Assembly (NCBI GenBank): GCA_014859465.1
Contig: JACUUF010000022.1
Location: 1-41,910 of the forward strand
Length of the DNA: 41,910 bases
Source: Methyloprofundus sp.
Lineage (GTDB): Bacteria > Pseudomonadota > Gammaproteobacteria > Methylococcales > Methylomonadaceae
Reading direction: 5' to 3'
Shown here in pieces: positions 19,701 to 27,942 of the stretch; position 1 is the first letter of the stretch; each line of letters opens with the position of its first letter. Position numbers and translations under genes: made by a program. The notes beneath the pieces were generated by a model. It was given only the letters and a program-made list of their open reading frames with translations. It had not been told where the DNA came from and made no database searches.

Positions 19701-19842
19701 CAATGGGAATGGAAAAGTAAGACAATGCGGTTATTGTATTGGCAATGACAAACAGCCATAACAATGAGGGGTTCCAAAGAAAGCAATAGCCGTGGGGCAT
19801 CATACCTTCGTTGCCAAATAAAAAATTAATACTGTCTAGCAT
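16756..19842 (-). CDS. GGDEF-EAL protein with ETR1-like membrane sensor domain
   Basis: A 1028-residue bifunctional c-di-GMP enzyme. The first about 120 residues form three hydrophobic helices that resemble the copper/ethylene-binding domain of plant ETR1: ALSYFSIPIALLYFV and LFIFTCGVTHVLSIVTIW. Tyr42, Ile45, Pro46, Cys75 and His79 correspond to ETR1 Tyr32, Ile35, Pro36, Cys65 and His69. ETR1 Asp25 is replaced by Asn35. A coiled coil (about 130-170), a PAS_3 domain, a GAF domain and a second PAS follow. GGDEF 682-686 is intact with RxxD (RDED) five residues upstream, and the EAL domain is intact (EAL 809-811; DDFGTGFSS; KIDQSF). Both cyclase and phosphodiesterase activity are possible. It is convergent with the HDOD-GGDEF gene and lies downstream of the BBP2 porin. 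Confidence 0.92.
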   Translation of the reverse strand: MLDSINFLFGNEGMMPHGYCFLWNPSLLWLFVIANTITALSYFSIPIALLYFVRQRKDVDFKRMLILFSLFIFTCGVTHVLSIVTIWKPMYGLSAIAEVLTASVSLATAIFLWPLIPQALRIPSPSSLLLANKKLEDEIRGHQETQAQLNTLNHQLDQLVERRTQELRASEAELRLSQISGGIGTWRADLINHTQTWSENCTSVLGFPPLSEPTWEDFLSAVHEDDRQRLIDATQAHIESNTQYRLEYRILTKNGNLRWMYSVGQVERNAEGKPYLIRGIVQDITQRKAHEAKISRLSNFYACLSKINHAIVQINNEADLFATVCTITASLSGVKLAWVGKPDAKSGIFVPLAIAGENQDYLSNITISSAFDAPEGQGPTGIAYRENRIVAINDFQTNTYTTPWHNNSEQHFAWAASCAVPILANKLPYAILNVYSKEKDFFDADVIALMAELSVDLSFALDSYAHEAARAIAEKQLELSAKVFSQSQEAILITDKNNIIISVNSAFTKVTGYQEQEVLGKNPNFLSSGQQDQAFYQALWKTLQKQDYWQGELCNRHKDGTLYPEWLTISVVRDDTGDVAHHIAIFTDISAHKATEKQIEHLAYYDALTDLPNRTLVTSRVDYELTLAKRHQKSFALLFIDLDHFKNINDSLGHSIGDQVLIAVVQRLLACVRDEDTVSRLGGDEFNILLIDSNEHGAAIVANKIIAALAKPIIYQGYQLHITPSIGISLYPDNGDSYELLSQNADTALYQAKDKGRNQYQFFTKAMQEKTQRRMAIESDLRSALLRNELMVYFQPQVSTQTGEIIGAEALLRWLHPQWGMVSPAEFIPIAEDCGLILPIGDWVLKQSIAQAKRWHEASFPITIAVNLSLVQFKDNGLLANVQQTLEDYHFPAQHLELELTESIAMQSVELAIDITQQLTQLGIKLSIDDFGTGFSSLNYLQKFSLHKLKIDQSFTRNMVSNKDSENIVDAIISLAKSLNLTTIAEGVETEQQLAMFKAKECDEIQGYYFSKPIPADEFMALMLSPRA

Positions 19843-19926
19843 AAGAGAGCGTGTGCTGAATTAGAGTTATCACAGCGTCTAATATAGCATGAAGTATTGA
19901 AGCATTGACTTATGATTTCTCACTAT

Positions 19927-19963
19927 AAAAAGCTTACATTGCGATGCACCGCAATCTAAGCTT
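19927..19963 (-). terminator. Strong terminator after the BBP2 porin
   Basis: AAGCTTACATTGCG (19930-19943) and CGCAATCTAAGCTT (19950-19963) pair over 14 positions with one mismatch and a 6-base loop. On the minus strand the stem is followed by TTTTT. It ends the porin transcript before the GGDEF-EAL gene. Confidence 0.88.
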
Positions 19964-19991
19964 CTTGGGGATTGGTCTTAAAAAAGCCAAA

Positions 19992-21146
19992 TTAGAAAGT
20001 AACAATCATATCCATAGCGATAGCCACTTGATCGTGGTCAACGCCACCATTAAAGACATTTTCATCAGCCCAGTCATAGCGAACTTCTGGACGCACTTTA
20101 AACCAGCTAATGGGTGAGTAGTTTACCCCAATGGAGGCGGCAAAGTAGTTGGCTCCTATATTGCTGACGCGGGCACTGTCGACATCATTAAACCATTCTG
20201 CGCGTACACCAATGGCTAGTTCATCATTAATGTCATAAGTCAGATATTGATTAACACCGAACCAATTGACACCGTTGCCATTGACATCTTGTTGTGTGCC
20301 AAAATCATGTTGGAATAAATAATGTAATTTATCGGTGAAATCATGTGTTGCAACAAGGCTGTACATGGTTCTGTTGCTTTTTTCGGTATCATCGGCTTCT
20401 CCGCTAATGAGTTGCACTGTGAGCGATGAAGCTTGGTCATCACTGGTCCAGCTAGCGCCACCTAAAAAGCTCCAAGCTCCGGCATTTTCAGTCATGTTAT
20501 CCCAGCCGATTACGGCGCCCGCGTTAACCGAAAAGTTATTATCAATATTGTAGCTAAATATTGCACCCGTATGCGTGAAGGGTTCGGCATATAGCATAGT
20601 GTAGGCGTGTGAATAAAAGAAGTTATCCGGTGCGGTCACCACTTCATTACCGATAGAGGTATAAAAATGACCTAACTTCGCAGTCATACCATGACCAATA
20701 GGAGCAAAGACTTCAACATATAATTGCGGCATGGCAATAGCGTAGTAGCCCCCTTTATTATGCTTATTCCATTTATTATCCCAGCCAGATGCTTGAGTGA
20801 ACCGGGCATCCGTACCGTACATGAAATCCATGCGCCCACCCACATCCCAGCTATCACCTTCGGTATTTACGGCGCGTTCAATATAGAAATTTAATTCATT
20901 AAAGATAAACTCATTGATGCGATCATTAAACAATACCGGGGCATTAGTATTGCCATTGGAATTACCTGTAATACCGGCAGAAGCCCACATACCTACTTCA
21001 ATGCCCGCATCTTTCAAAAAAGCCGTTTCATTAATATTAAAGTCGGTTAAAGATTCAATCATGCCGGCATCCGCAGAGGCTTGAAAACTGGCTGTAAGGA
21101 TGACAGTGCTTAGTAGAGATCGTTTAAAGAACATTTTTTTATTCAT
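19992..21146 (-). CDS. BBP2-type outer-membrane beta-barrel porin, nitrogen-linked
   Basis: A 384-residue predicted outer-membrane porin of the putative beta-barrel porin-2 (OmpL-like) family. It has a signal peptide (KRSLLSTVILTASFQASA, cleavage after ASA), then GIEVGMWASAGITGN, FNELNFYIERAVNTEGDSWD and GGRMDFMYGTDARFTQASGWD, the PQLYVEVFAPIGHG motif, and a C-terminal Phe (MDMIVTF). AGGG lies about 8 bases before the ATG. A near-perfect sigma-54 promoter (21311-21326) and an NtrC site (21411-21427) point at it, so it should be induced by nitrogen limitation together with the divergent glnK-amtB. A transposon-like MITE sits in its leader. The substrate is unknown; passage of a small nitrogen compound is inference. 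Confidence 0.85.
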   Translation of the reverse strand: MNKKMFFKRSLLSTVILTASFQASADAGMIESLTDFNINETAFLKDAGIEVGMWASAGITGNSNGNTNAPVLFNDRINEFIFNELNFYIERAVNTEGDSWDVGGRMDFMYGTDARFTQASGWDNKWNKHNKGGYYAIAMPQLYVEVFAPIGHGMTAKLGHFYTSIGNEVVTAPDNFFYSHAYTMLYAEPFTHTGAIFSYNIDNNFSVNAGAVIGWDNMTENAGAWSFLGGASWTSDDQASSLTVQLISGEADDTEKSNRTMYSLVATHDFTDKLHYLFQHDFGTQQDVNGNGVNWFGVNQYLTYDINDELAIGVRAEWFNDVDSARVSNIGANYFAASIGVNYSPISWFKVRPEVRYDWADENVFNGGVDHDQVAIAMDMIVTF

Positions 21147-21204
21147 AATATAGCCCTATATATTATTGGATTGTAACGTCGTTGGTATGTTTGATTGGTA
21201 ATGA

Positions 21205-21284
21205 GTAAATATTCAGCCCCCCCCCTCATCCCAACCTTCTCCCTCAGGGAGAAGGAGATAAGCAGAGGGCCTCTGAATATTTAC
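21205..21284. mobile_element. 80-bp MITE with 12-bp terminal inverted repeats and 8-bp target duplication
   Basis: GTAAATATTCAG (21205-21216) and CTGAATATTTAC (21273-21284) are perfect inverted ends. They are flanked directly by GGTAATGA at 21197-21204 and again at 21285-21292, an 8-bp target-site duplication. Inside is a perfect palindrome with 10-bp arms (21235-21244 and 21246-21255, CCTTCTCCCT/AGGGAGAAGG) around one base. There is no coding capacity, so this is a non-autonomous element mobilised by some transposase in trans. Eight-base duplications are made by families such as IS1595 and IS256; which family applies here is not known. Confidence 0.9.
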
Positions 21285-21310
21285 GGTAATGATGCGTACT
21301 TGATTTTTAA

Positions 21311-21326
21311 AGCAAATTAAATGCCA
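21311..21326 (-). promoter_or_regulatory. Sigma-54 promoter of the BBP2 porin
   Basis: The minus strand reads TGGCATTTAATTTGCT, one base from the -24/-12 consensus TGGCAC-N5-TTGCT. Inferred initiation is near 21299, just before the MITE, so the transcript leader would contain the whole element. Confidence 0.8.
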
Positions 21327-21410
21327 ATTAATATATTTACTATTAATTTTAAATGCTTATGGGTATTTTTTTCTTGATGGCTTAATCACTTTTTGTAAAA
21401 TAAACATTAG

Positions 21411-21427
21411 CGCACCAATGTAGTGCG
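21411..21427. promoter_or_regulatory. NtrC-binding site (porin side)
   Basis: CGCAC-CAATGTA-GTGCG is a perfect 5-bp-arm dyad of the NtrC type. It is centred about 100 bp upstream of the porin -24/-12 element and about 330 bp upstream of that of glnK, so it most likely serves the porin. Confidence 0.7.
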
Positions 21428-21573
21428 TTTTAGTTATATGGCTTAAAGTGATTTGATTTATTAGATGGATTTGGCAGGTTTGGTTTAATAATCAGATATT
21501 TTTCAGCGCTTAGGAATAAGCCGTTAATAACTTGAGCAGGCGTAAAAAAACTTTGGCTTTTTTGTCAGGCATA

Positions 21574-21593
21574 GCAATAGCTAAAGCTATTGC
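21574..21593. repeat. 20-bp palindrome in the porin-glnK gap
   Basis: GCAATAGCT and AGCTATTGC are perfect inverted 9-base arms separated by AA; a short T-run follows at 21599-21604. It lies about 150 bases upstream of the glnK promoter. It could be a regulator site or a terminator-like hairpin. I cannot assign a protein. Confidence 0.5.
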
Positions 21594-21659
21594 ACTCCTT
21601 TTTTATAGAATGCTGATAATTATAGTTAGCAAATAATGGGTAATCAGGGGTAAATGGGA

Positions 21660-21676
21660 TGCACTATTTTTGTGCA
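21660..21676. promoter_or_regulatory. NtrC-binding site (glnK side)
   Basis: TGCAC-TATTTTT-GTGCA is a perfect dyad of NtrC spacing. It is centred about 80 bp upstream of the glnK -24 element, a standard enhancer distance. Confidence 0.75.
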
Positions 21677-21748
21677 ATTTTAAATAGGCTGCTTTAATAG
21701 ATCTAGAAATTGAGTAAAAATAAATTATAAAACAAGTGCTTATATAAT

Positions 21749-21764
21749 TGGCATGGCCTGTGCT
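21749..21764 (+). promoter_or_regulatory. Sigma-54 promoter of glnK-amtB
   Basis: TGGCATGGCCTGTGCT has GG and GC at the -24/-12 spacing and the same TGGCAT...TGCT pattern as the glnA and porin promoters. Inferred initiation is about 25 bases before the glnK ATG. Confidence 0.75.
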
Positions 21765-21801
21765 TTATGTTTCATAGGCTGGTAAACTAAGGGAGACTTA
21801 A

Positions 21802-22140
<339 letters not shown>

Positions 22141-22165
22141 CAATAATGACTGAGAGGTATTAAAG

Positions 22166-23416
22166 GTGGATAAATTAACTGAATTAAGTTACGCGTTAGA
22201 TACGTTTTATTTTCTAATAAGTGGTGCCTTGGTTATGTGGATGGCGGCTGGTTTTGCCATGCTGGAAGCGGGAATGGTAAGGGCGAAAAATACCGCTGAG
22301 ATTTTAACTAAAAATGTCGCGTTATTTGCGCTTGCCTGTGTTATGTATCAGCTATGTGGTTATAACATCATGTATCCTACAGAAGCGGTTAATAGTGTGT
22401 GGCCTGGTGTCGGCTTTTTATTAGGTGAAGATCACGCCGCTAACGATGTATTGGCGAGTCATGGTGAAACTTATTACTCTAAGATGGCTGACTTCTTTTT
22501 TCAGGTTGTATTCGTGGCGACAGCGATGTCGATTGTTTCGGGTGCAGTGGCTGAGCGTATGAAGTTGTGGTCATTTTTAGTGTTTTCAGTGGTTATGACG
22601 GGATTTATTTACCCGATTCAAGGTTACTGGAAATGGGGGGCAGGTTTTCTTGAGCAAATGGGTTTCTTGGATTTTGCTGGCTCGGGTGTGGTGCATTTAT
22701 GTGGTGCAACAGCAGCATTAGCAGCGGTTTTATTGTTAGGTGCGCGTAAAGGAAAATATGGGCCTAATGGTGAAATTCATCCGATTCCAGGATGTAATAT
22801 GCCAATGGCAACCTTAGGGATGTTTGTTTTATGGATGGGTTGGTTTGGTTTTAATGGCGGTTCTGCACTTAAAATATCGGGTATAGGTGCAGCTAATGCG
22901 GTTGCCATGGTATTTGTTAATACCAATGCGGCAGCGGCAGCGGGTGTTATTTCGGCTTTATTAACGGCACATCTGCTATTTGGTAAAGCGGATTTATCTA
23001 TGACCTTAAATGGTGCGTTAGCTGGATTGGTGGCGATTACAGCCGAACCATTAACACCAACCCCCTTATTGGCCACTGTGATTGGTGCGGTAGCAGGGGT
23101 TTTAGTGGTCTTTTCGGTCATTGTTTTGGATAAAATGAAAATTGATGATCCAGTAGGCGCTATTTCAGTGCATGGTGTTGTCGGTATCTGGGGTTTATTA
23201 GCGGTTTGTATTTCTAACCCTGAAGCCAGCTTAGTGGTTCAACTGGCTGGGATAGCTTCAATTTTTGGTTTCGTTTTTGTTACAAGTTTTGCTACTTGGT
23301 TTGTTATTAAAGCAGTGGTCGGTATACGCGTTACTGAAGAGCAAGAGTATCAAGGTGTCGATTATTCTGAATGTGGTATGGAGGCGTACCCTGAATTTAC
23401 CGGTACTGGTAAGTGA
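22166..23416 (+). CDS. amtB: Ammonium channel AmtB
   Basis: Inner-membrane trimeric ammonium channel, gated by GlnK. The 416 residues form about eleven hydrophobic helices. The conserved pore histidines appear as VVHLCGA and SVHGVVGIWG (twin-His pair). Gate phenylalanines fit FFFQVVFVATAMSIVSGA, and GWFGFNGGSAL holds the conserved Trp/Phe segment. It starts at GTG 22166 with GAGAGG 8 bases upstream. No long signal peptide is visible: the first helix begins about residue 14. A terminator follows the gene at 23479-23517. Confidence 0.97.
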   Translation: MDKLTELSYALDTFYFLISGALVMWMAAGFAMLEAGMVRAKNTAEILTKNVALFALACVMYQLCGYNIMYPTEAVNSVWPGVGFLLGEDHAANDVLASHGETYYSKMADFFFQVVFVATAMSIVSGAVAERMKLWSFLVFSVVMTGFIYPIQGYWKWGAGFLEQMGFLDFAGSGVVHLCGATAALAAVLLLGARKGKYGPNGEIHPIPGCNMPMATLGMFVLWMGWFGFNGGSALKISGIGAANAVAMVFVNTNAAAAAGVISALLTAHLLFGKADLSMTLNGALAGLVAITAEPLTPTPLLATVIGAVAGVLVVFSVIVLDKMKIDDPVGAISVHGVVGIWGLLAVCISNPEASLVVQLAGIASIFGFVFVTSFATWFVIKAVVGIRVTEEQEYQGVDYSECGMEAYPEFTGTGK

Positions 23417-23478
23417 TAATAGCGAGCTTTATTAGGTATCTGCTTTGATGTTTTAGTCAGTAAACTTAAAAAACATAA

Positions 23479-23517
23479 AAAAGGGCGCATTGAGTTAATC
23501 ATTGCGCTCTTTTTTTT
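23479..23517 (+). terminator. Terminator of glnK-amtB
   Basis: A stem GGGCGCA...TGCGCTC (one G-T pair) is followed by eight T residues and preceded by an A-run. It separates the operon from the second glnK, which must therefore use its own promoter or readthrough. Confidence 0.85.
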
Positions 23518-23523
23518 GTGTAG

Positions 23524-23904
<381 letters not shown>

Positions 23905-23908
23905 TCTG

Positions 23909-24016
23909 ACTTTAAAGCTGTTAGATAAAGTGATCGGCTGACGTGTTTCTGAGCACGAAGAAGTGCAGGGTCTTGATATTATCTTGCACGAAGAGACCGG
24001 TTGGCATAATTTATAA
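23909..24016 (+). pseudogene. C-terminal stump of a second ammonium transporter gene
   Basis: Starting four bases after the second PII stop, one frame reads TLKLLDKVIG, a stop (TGA 23939-23941), then RVSEHEEVQGLDIILHEETG and WHNL, ending at TAA 24014-24016. This is the C-terminal cytoplasmic tail of an Amt protein (GLRVSxEEExxGLDxxxHxE pattern). The TGA falls where Leu is expected. Only about 36 codons are left; all transmembrane segments are gone. The tail is unlike that of the intact amtB here (GIRVTEEQEYQGVDYSECG), so it comes from a different paralogue. Confidence 0.8.
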
Positions 24017-24185
24017 GCTGAATCTGCTTGGCTATTAGTTGGTTGTCTGCTAGAGAAGCAGGTTTATAGGGTAGGAAGTGGCTGCCATTTATGGGTGATT
24101 TTTATGGAGGCGTTTTTAGTTGCGCCTTGTCTAAAATCGCAGCTAAAAGCCGCGCCAATAATACATTATGCGATTCGTTAGCTGA

Positions 24186-25484
24186 TTACATTTCAGCGAC
24201 GACTTTTACAACCGCAGTGATTAGCTGATCAAGCTCTTGGTCTGTAATAATAAACGGCGGCATCAGATAGATCAGTTTATTAAAGGGACGCACCCAGATG
24301 CCAGCTGCGACAAATTTGGGCTGTAAAGTCTGTAGATTTATCGCTTGGTGTAATTCTATAACACCAATTGCCCCTAGCACTCGCACCTCTTTGACAGGTT
24401 CATATTGTTGGCAAGGGCTTAGACCTTGCTGTAATAATGTTGCTATGTTTTTTACTTTGTCTTGCCAAGGCGATTCTAGTAATAAGCGGACACTAGCTAA
24501 TGCGACTGAACAGGCGAGCGGATTGGCCATAAACGTGGGGCCATGCATAAAAAGCCCTGGTTCTCCGTTGCGGATGCTAGTGGCAATTTCATTAGTAGTT
24601 AAAGTTGCCGCTAAAGTCATATAGCCCCCCGTCAATGCTTTGCCTAGGCAGAGTATATCAGGCGCAATATTGGCGTGCTCACAGGCGAATAGCTTGCCTG
24701 TACGACCAAACCCTGTTGCTATTTCATCTAAAATTAGCAGAACATTGTATTGGTCGCATAATTCTCGTACTTGATGCAAATACTCAGGTGAATAAAAGCG
24801 CATACCTCCAGCCCCTTGAACAATGGGTTCTAAAATAATAGCGGCAATTTCTTGATGATGTGCTTTTAATTGCTTTTCTAAAGGGGCAATGTCTTCTACT
24901 GTGCAAGAATCATAAAATCCGCAGTTTGGTGCATCAGCGAAAAGCTGTTGAATGAGCGAATGATTAAATAAACTGTGCATGCCATTATCAGGGTCACTCA
25001 CTGACATGGCGCCAAAGGTATCACCATGATAACCATGACGTATAGTCAGCAAACGTTTTTTTTGTGTTTGATTTTTTGTATGCCAATATTGAATGGCCAT
25101 CTTCATTGCCACTTCAATAGCGACTGACCCTGAGTCAGAAAAGAATACGGTTTGTAAAGGCTCAGGGGTAATATCGACTAGCAATTGGGCTAATTCAATT
25201 GCAGCTTGGTGGGTTAAGCCACCAAACATAATATGCGCCATATTATCTAATTGCTGTGCAATAGCTTGATTTAATATCGGATGGTTATAGCCGTGTACTG
25301 CGCTCCACCATGAGGACATACCATCAATAAGTGTTGTGCCGTCCATTAGGGTAATAGTGACCCCTTGCGCCGATTTAACTGGGTAAATAGGTGTATCTGA
25401 CTGAGTGACGCTATAAGGGTGCCAGACGTGTTGTTTGTCTTGTTCTAACAGGGTGTTTATAGTTTGCACGGAATTAAAAGTCAC
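24186..25484 (-). CDS. bioA: Adenosylmethionine-8-amino-7-oxononanoate aminotransferase (BioA)
   Basis: PLP-dependent class III transaminase of biotin synthesis that turns KAPA into DAPA with S-adenosylmethionine as amino donor. It is 432 aa, the family length. It contains the N-terminal [10 protein letters not shown] typical of Bio[15 protein letters not shown], the PLP-phosphate region [49 protein letters not shown] (the Asp that contacts the PLP ring), and the Schiff-base Lys in [17 protein letters not shown]. No other bio genes are adjacent. Confidence 0.96.
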   Translation of the reverse strand: MTFNSVQTINTLLEQDKQHVWHPYSVTQSDTPIYPVKSAQGVTITLMDGTTLIDGMSSWWSAVHGYNHPILNQAIAQQLDNMAHIMFGGLTHQAAIELAQLLVDITPEPLQTVFFSDSGSVAIEVAMKMAIQYWHTKNQTQKKRLLTIRHGYHGDTFGAMSVSDPDNGMHSLFNHSLIQQLFADAPNCGFYDSCTVEDIAPLEKQLKAHHQEIAAIILEPIVQGAGGMRFYSPEYLHQVRELCDQYNVLLILDEIATGFGRTGKLFACEHANIAPDILCLGKALTGGYMTLAATLTTNEIATSIRNGEPGLFMHGPTFMANPLACSVALASVRLLLESPWQDKVKNIATLLQQGLSPCQQYEPVKEVRVLGAIGVIELHQAINLQTLQPKFVAAGIWVRPFNKLIYLMPPFIITDQELDQLITAVVKVVAEM

Positions 25485-25521
25485 AGTGAGTAAAGGTTAA
25501 ATAATCACTGCGCAACTGGGT

Positions 25522-25582
25522 AGCCACAAAGGATACAGCGAATTAAGAGGGTTAGTGTCGGTATTGTGCGGTCTTTGTGGCT
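25522..25582. repeat. 10-bp inverted repeat between dksA and bioA
   Basis: AGCCACAAAG (25522-25531) and CTTTGTGGCT (25573-25582) are perfect inverted copies 41 bases apart. They lie 25-85 bases after the dksA stop codon on the minus strand. There is no T-run. It may be a weak terminator or a small palindromic element. Confidence 0.5.
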
Positions 25583-25606
25583 TAACAGCAAAGCTAAAAT
25601 CTTAGC

Positions 25607-26044
25607 TTATTTGCTCATTTGTTTTTCGCGGATTTCATCGAGTGTTTTGCAGTCTATACAAAGATCTGCGGTAGGGCGTGCTTCTAATCGGCGAACACCT
25701 ATGTCTATGCCACATGAGTCACAGTAACCGTAATCGTCTGTGTCGAGTAGTGCTAGTGATTCATTGATTTTTTTCAGTAACTTTCTTTCTCGATCGCGTG
25801 TTCTTAGTTCAAGGTTGAATTCAGATTCTTGCGATGCCCGATCGTTAGGGTCAGGGTAATTTGCGGCATCGTCGCGCATATGGTGAACGGTACGGTCTAC
25901 TTCGCGCATTAAGTCATTTTTCCAGCTGGTTAAAATAGCTCTAAAATGCTCTTTTTGCGCTGGGTTCATATATTCTTCGCCTTTCTTTTCTTGATAGGGC
26001 GTAAAATTGAAAGGCGTACTTTCAGCTGAAGTGCTGCTAGTCAT
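25607..26044 (-). CDS. dksA: RNA polymerase-binding transcription factor DksA
   Basis: DksA enters the secondary channel of RNA polymerase and works with ppGpp to reset transcription during starvation. The 145 residues contain the coiled-coil hairpin, with the tip in [20 protein letters not shown] (the Asp/Ala tip residues are present) and the zinc finger CDSCGIDIG...[10 protein letters not shown] with all four cysteines. Spacing and length match proteobacterial DksA. A divergent aminotransferase gene lies upstream, with 112 bases for both promoters. Confidence 0.96.
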   Translation of the reverse strand: MTSSTSAESTPFNFTPYQEKKGEEYMNPAQKEHFRAILTSWKNDLMREVDRTVHHMRDDAANYPDPNDRASQESEFNLELRTRDRERKLLKKINESLALLDTDDYGYCDSCGIDIGVRRLEARPTADLCIDCKTLDEIREKQMSK

Positions 26045-26156
26045 CCATTAACTCCTGATTATTTAAAAAACTGCGCATTTTTATCAGGATATTAACAATT
26101 TAGCAAGAAAAATTGCTATTATTGCGGCTTTGTCGCTCATTTTTTAAAGGTAATTT

Positions 26157-27317
26157 ATGCAACTAGCGAAGCGAATGGAAGCGATTACTCCTTTCTATGT
26201 CATGGAGTTACTGCGCCGTGCAAAACAGTTAGAAGAGCAAGGCCGAGATATTATTCATATGGAAATTGGCGAGCCTGAATTTGCCACGCCTGAGTTAATT
26301 ACCCAAGCAGGAATCGATTATTTAAAAAAAGGCTATATTAAGTATACGCCGGCCGCTGGATTGCCTGAGTTAAGACAGAAAATTAGTGATTTTTATAGGC
26401 AAAAATATCATGTCACGGTACCAGCGGAACGCATTTTTATTACCCCAGGCGCTTCGGGGGCTTTTTTACTTGCGATGGGGGTGAGTATTAACCAGGGTGA
26501 TGAAGTTATCTTGTCTGATCCTTGCTATCCCTGTAATCAAAATTTTATTCGTTTATTTTCCGAGCATGTAAAAAAGGTTCCTGTGTCTGCGGATACCGCC
26601 TATCAGCTATCAGTCGATTTGTTACGGCAGCATTGGCAAGCGCCAACGCGCGGCGTTTTAATTGCTTCGCCTTCCAATCCAACCGGCACTATTGTCGAAG
26701 CAACTGAATTAGCTAAACTTATTGCGTTTGTGAACGCTAAGCAAGGCCTGTTTTTTTCGGATGAGATTTATCATGGTTTAGTCTATGAAGAAGGTGTGGC
26801 GAGCGCCTTAGAATTTAGTGATCAGGTTTTTGTCATCAATAGTTTTTCTAAATATTTTGGTATGACCGGTTGGCGTATCGGTTGGCTTATTGTGCCTGAG
26901 GCTTTTGTGCAAGCGACCGAAAAATTGGCGCAAAATATCTTTATTTCTACGTCGAGTCATTCGCAATATGCAGCACTCGCGGCATTTGATCCGCTAACTT
27001 TGCAAGAGTTAGAGCGAAGACGTGAGGATTTTGCTAGAAAACGCGACTTTTTATATGAGCATTTACTGCGTTTAGGATTTAATATCCCTGTAAAACCGGT
27101 TGGGGCTTTTTATATTTATGCCGATGCCAGTCAATTTACTGATGATAGTCAGGTATTTGCTGAGCAATTACTTGAGCTTGAAGGGCTTGCTATTACCCCA
27201 GGTAAGGATTTTGGACACAATCAGAGTCAGCATTATTTGCGTTTTTCTTATACTGGCTCAATGGCTACAATAACCGAAGGAATAAAGCGTTTAGAGCGCT
27301 TTATTAATCACTTATAA
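26157..27317 (+). CDS. Class I/II PLP-dependent aminotransferase
   Basis: A cytosolic fold-type-I transaminase of 386 aa. It shows HMEIGEPEFATP, ITPGASGAFLLAM, SDPCYPCNQNF, ASPSNPTGTIV, SDEIYHGLVYE and the PLP lysine in NSFSKYFGMTGWRIGW, then the carboxylate-binding Arg in YLRFSYTGS. The family includes aspartate, alanine and succinyldiaminopimelate aminotransferases; the substrate cannot be told from these motifs. The gene ends 17 bases before the rhodanese gene, and the two are probably co-transcribed. Confidence 0.9.
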   Translation: MQLAKRMEAITPFYVMELLRRAKQLEEQGRDIIHMEIGEPEFATPELITQAGIDYLKKGYIKYTPAAGLPELRQKISDFYRQKYHVTVPAERIFITPGASGAFLLAMGVSINQGDEVILSDPCYPCNQNFIRLFSEHVKKVPVSADTAYQLSVDLLRQHWQAPTRGVLIASPSNPTGTIVEATELAKLIAFVNAKQGLFFSDEIYHGLVYEEGVASALEFSDQVFVINSFSKYFGMTGWRIGWLIVPEAFVQATEKLAQNIFISTSSHSQYAALAAFDPLTLQELERRREDFARKRDFLYEHLLRLGFNIPVKPVGAFYIYADASQFTDDSQVFAEQLLELEGLAITPGKDFGHNQSQHYLRFSYTGSMATITEGIKRLERFINHL

Positions 27318-27334
27318 CAACGGACTTGATTGAC

Positions 27335-27661
27335 ATGACAGTGCAACAAATATCACCGATTTATTTACAGCAGCAATTATTAGAAAATCCAGAAGCGTTT
27401 TTTTTATTGGATGTGCGCGAACCTTTTGAATATCAAATAGCGAGTTTGCAAAATAGCGTATTAATACCAATGAATCAAATACCGGAGCGTTTTCAGGAGT
27501 TGGATAAAAACCAGCCTATAGTAGTGATCTGTCATCATGGCATACGCAGTGAGCAAGTGGCTTATTATCTAGTTCAGCAGGGCTTTGAGAAAATTTTTAA
27601 TTTAGCCGGTGGTATTCATGCATGGGCTAACACTTGTGATGAAAAAATGGACTTATATTAA
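27335..27661 (+). CDS. Single-domain rhodanese-like sulfurtransferase (GlpE-like)
   Basis: A 108-residue cytosolic rhodanese domain. It has the LLDVREPFEYQIA start motif, the active-site loop CHHGIRSEQVA with the catalytic Cys, and a C-terminal NLAGGIHAWANTCD, all typical of small GlpE-type sulfurtransferases. ATG 27335 is preferred over TTG 27326. It probably moves sulfane sulfur to an acceptor; the partner is unknown. It follows the aminotransferase closely. Confidence 0.9.
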   Translation: MTVQQISPIYLQQQLLENPEAFFLLDVREPFEYQIASLQNSVLIPMNQIPERFQELDKNQPIVVICHHGIRSEQVAYYLVQQGFEKIFNLAGGIHAWANTCDEKMDLY

Positions 27662-27856
27662 TCACTTGAGCTTGTAGTTTTACCTAATGTTGCACTTATT
27701 AAGTTTTTCCAACGGTTATTGACTCAAGATATTATTTATTTTTGTGATGAAAATCTCAAAATATATCATTTAACTGACGATTATGTCCCGTTCGCAGACA
27801 TTTCTCAAAAAGCATCTATACTTGTCGAGAGTAGTGATGTGTTGTTGAATAGCTGA
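27662..27856 (+). other. Open frame without a start codon after the rhodanese gene
   Basis: The frame directly after the rhodanese stop stays open for 64 codons to TGA 27854-27856 and reads plausibly as protein: LPNVALIKFFQRLLTQDIIY then FCDENLKIYHLTDDYVPFAD. It has no ATG, no ribosome site and an unfamiliar sequence. It may be the tail of a deleted gene, a readthrough extension, or chance. I do not assign a function. Confidence 0.3.
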
Positions 27857-27942
27857 TTATTGAGTCGTCAGTAAGTTAATAGTGTGTGATATATTTAGCT
27901 AAGAAAATGGTCAGATTAAGTGGAGTTATATGAGCAGGGAAA

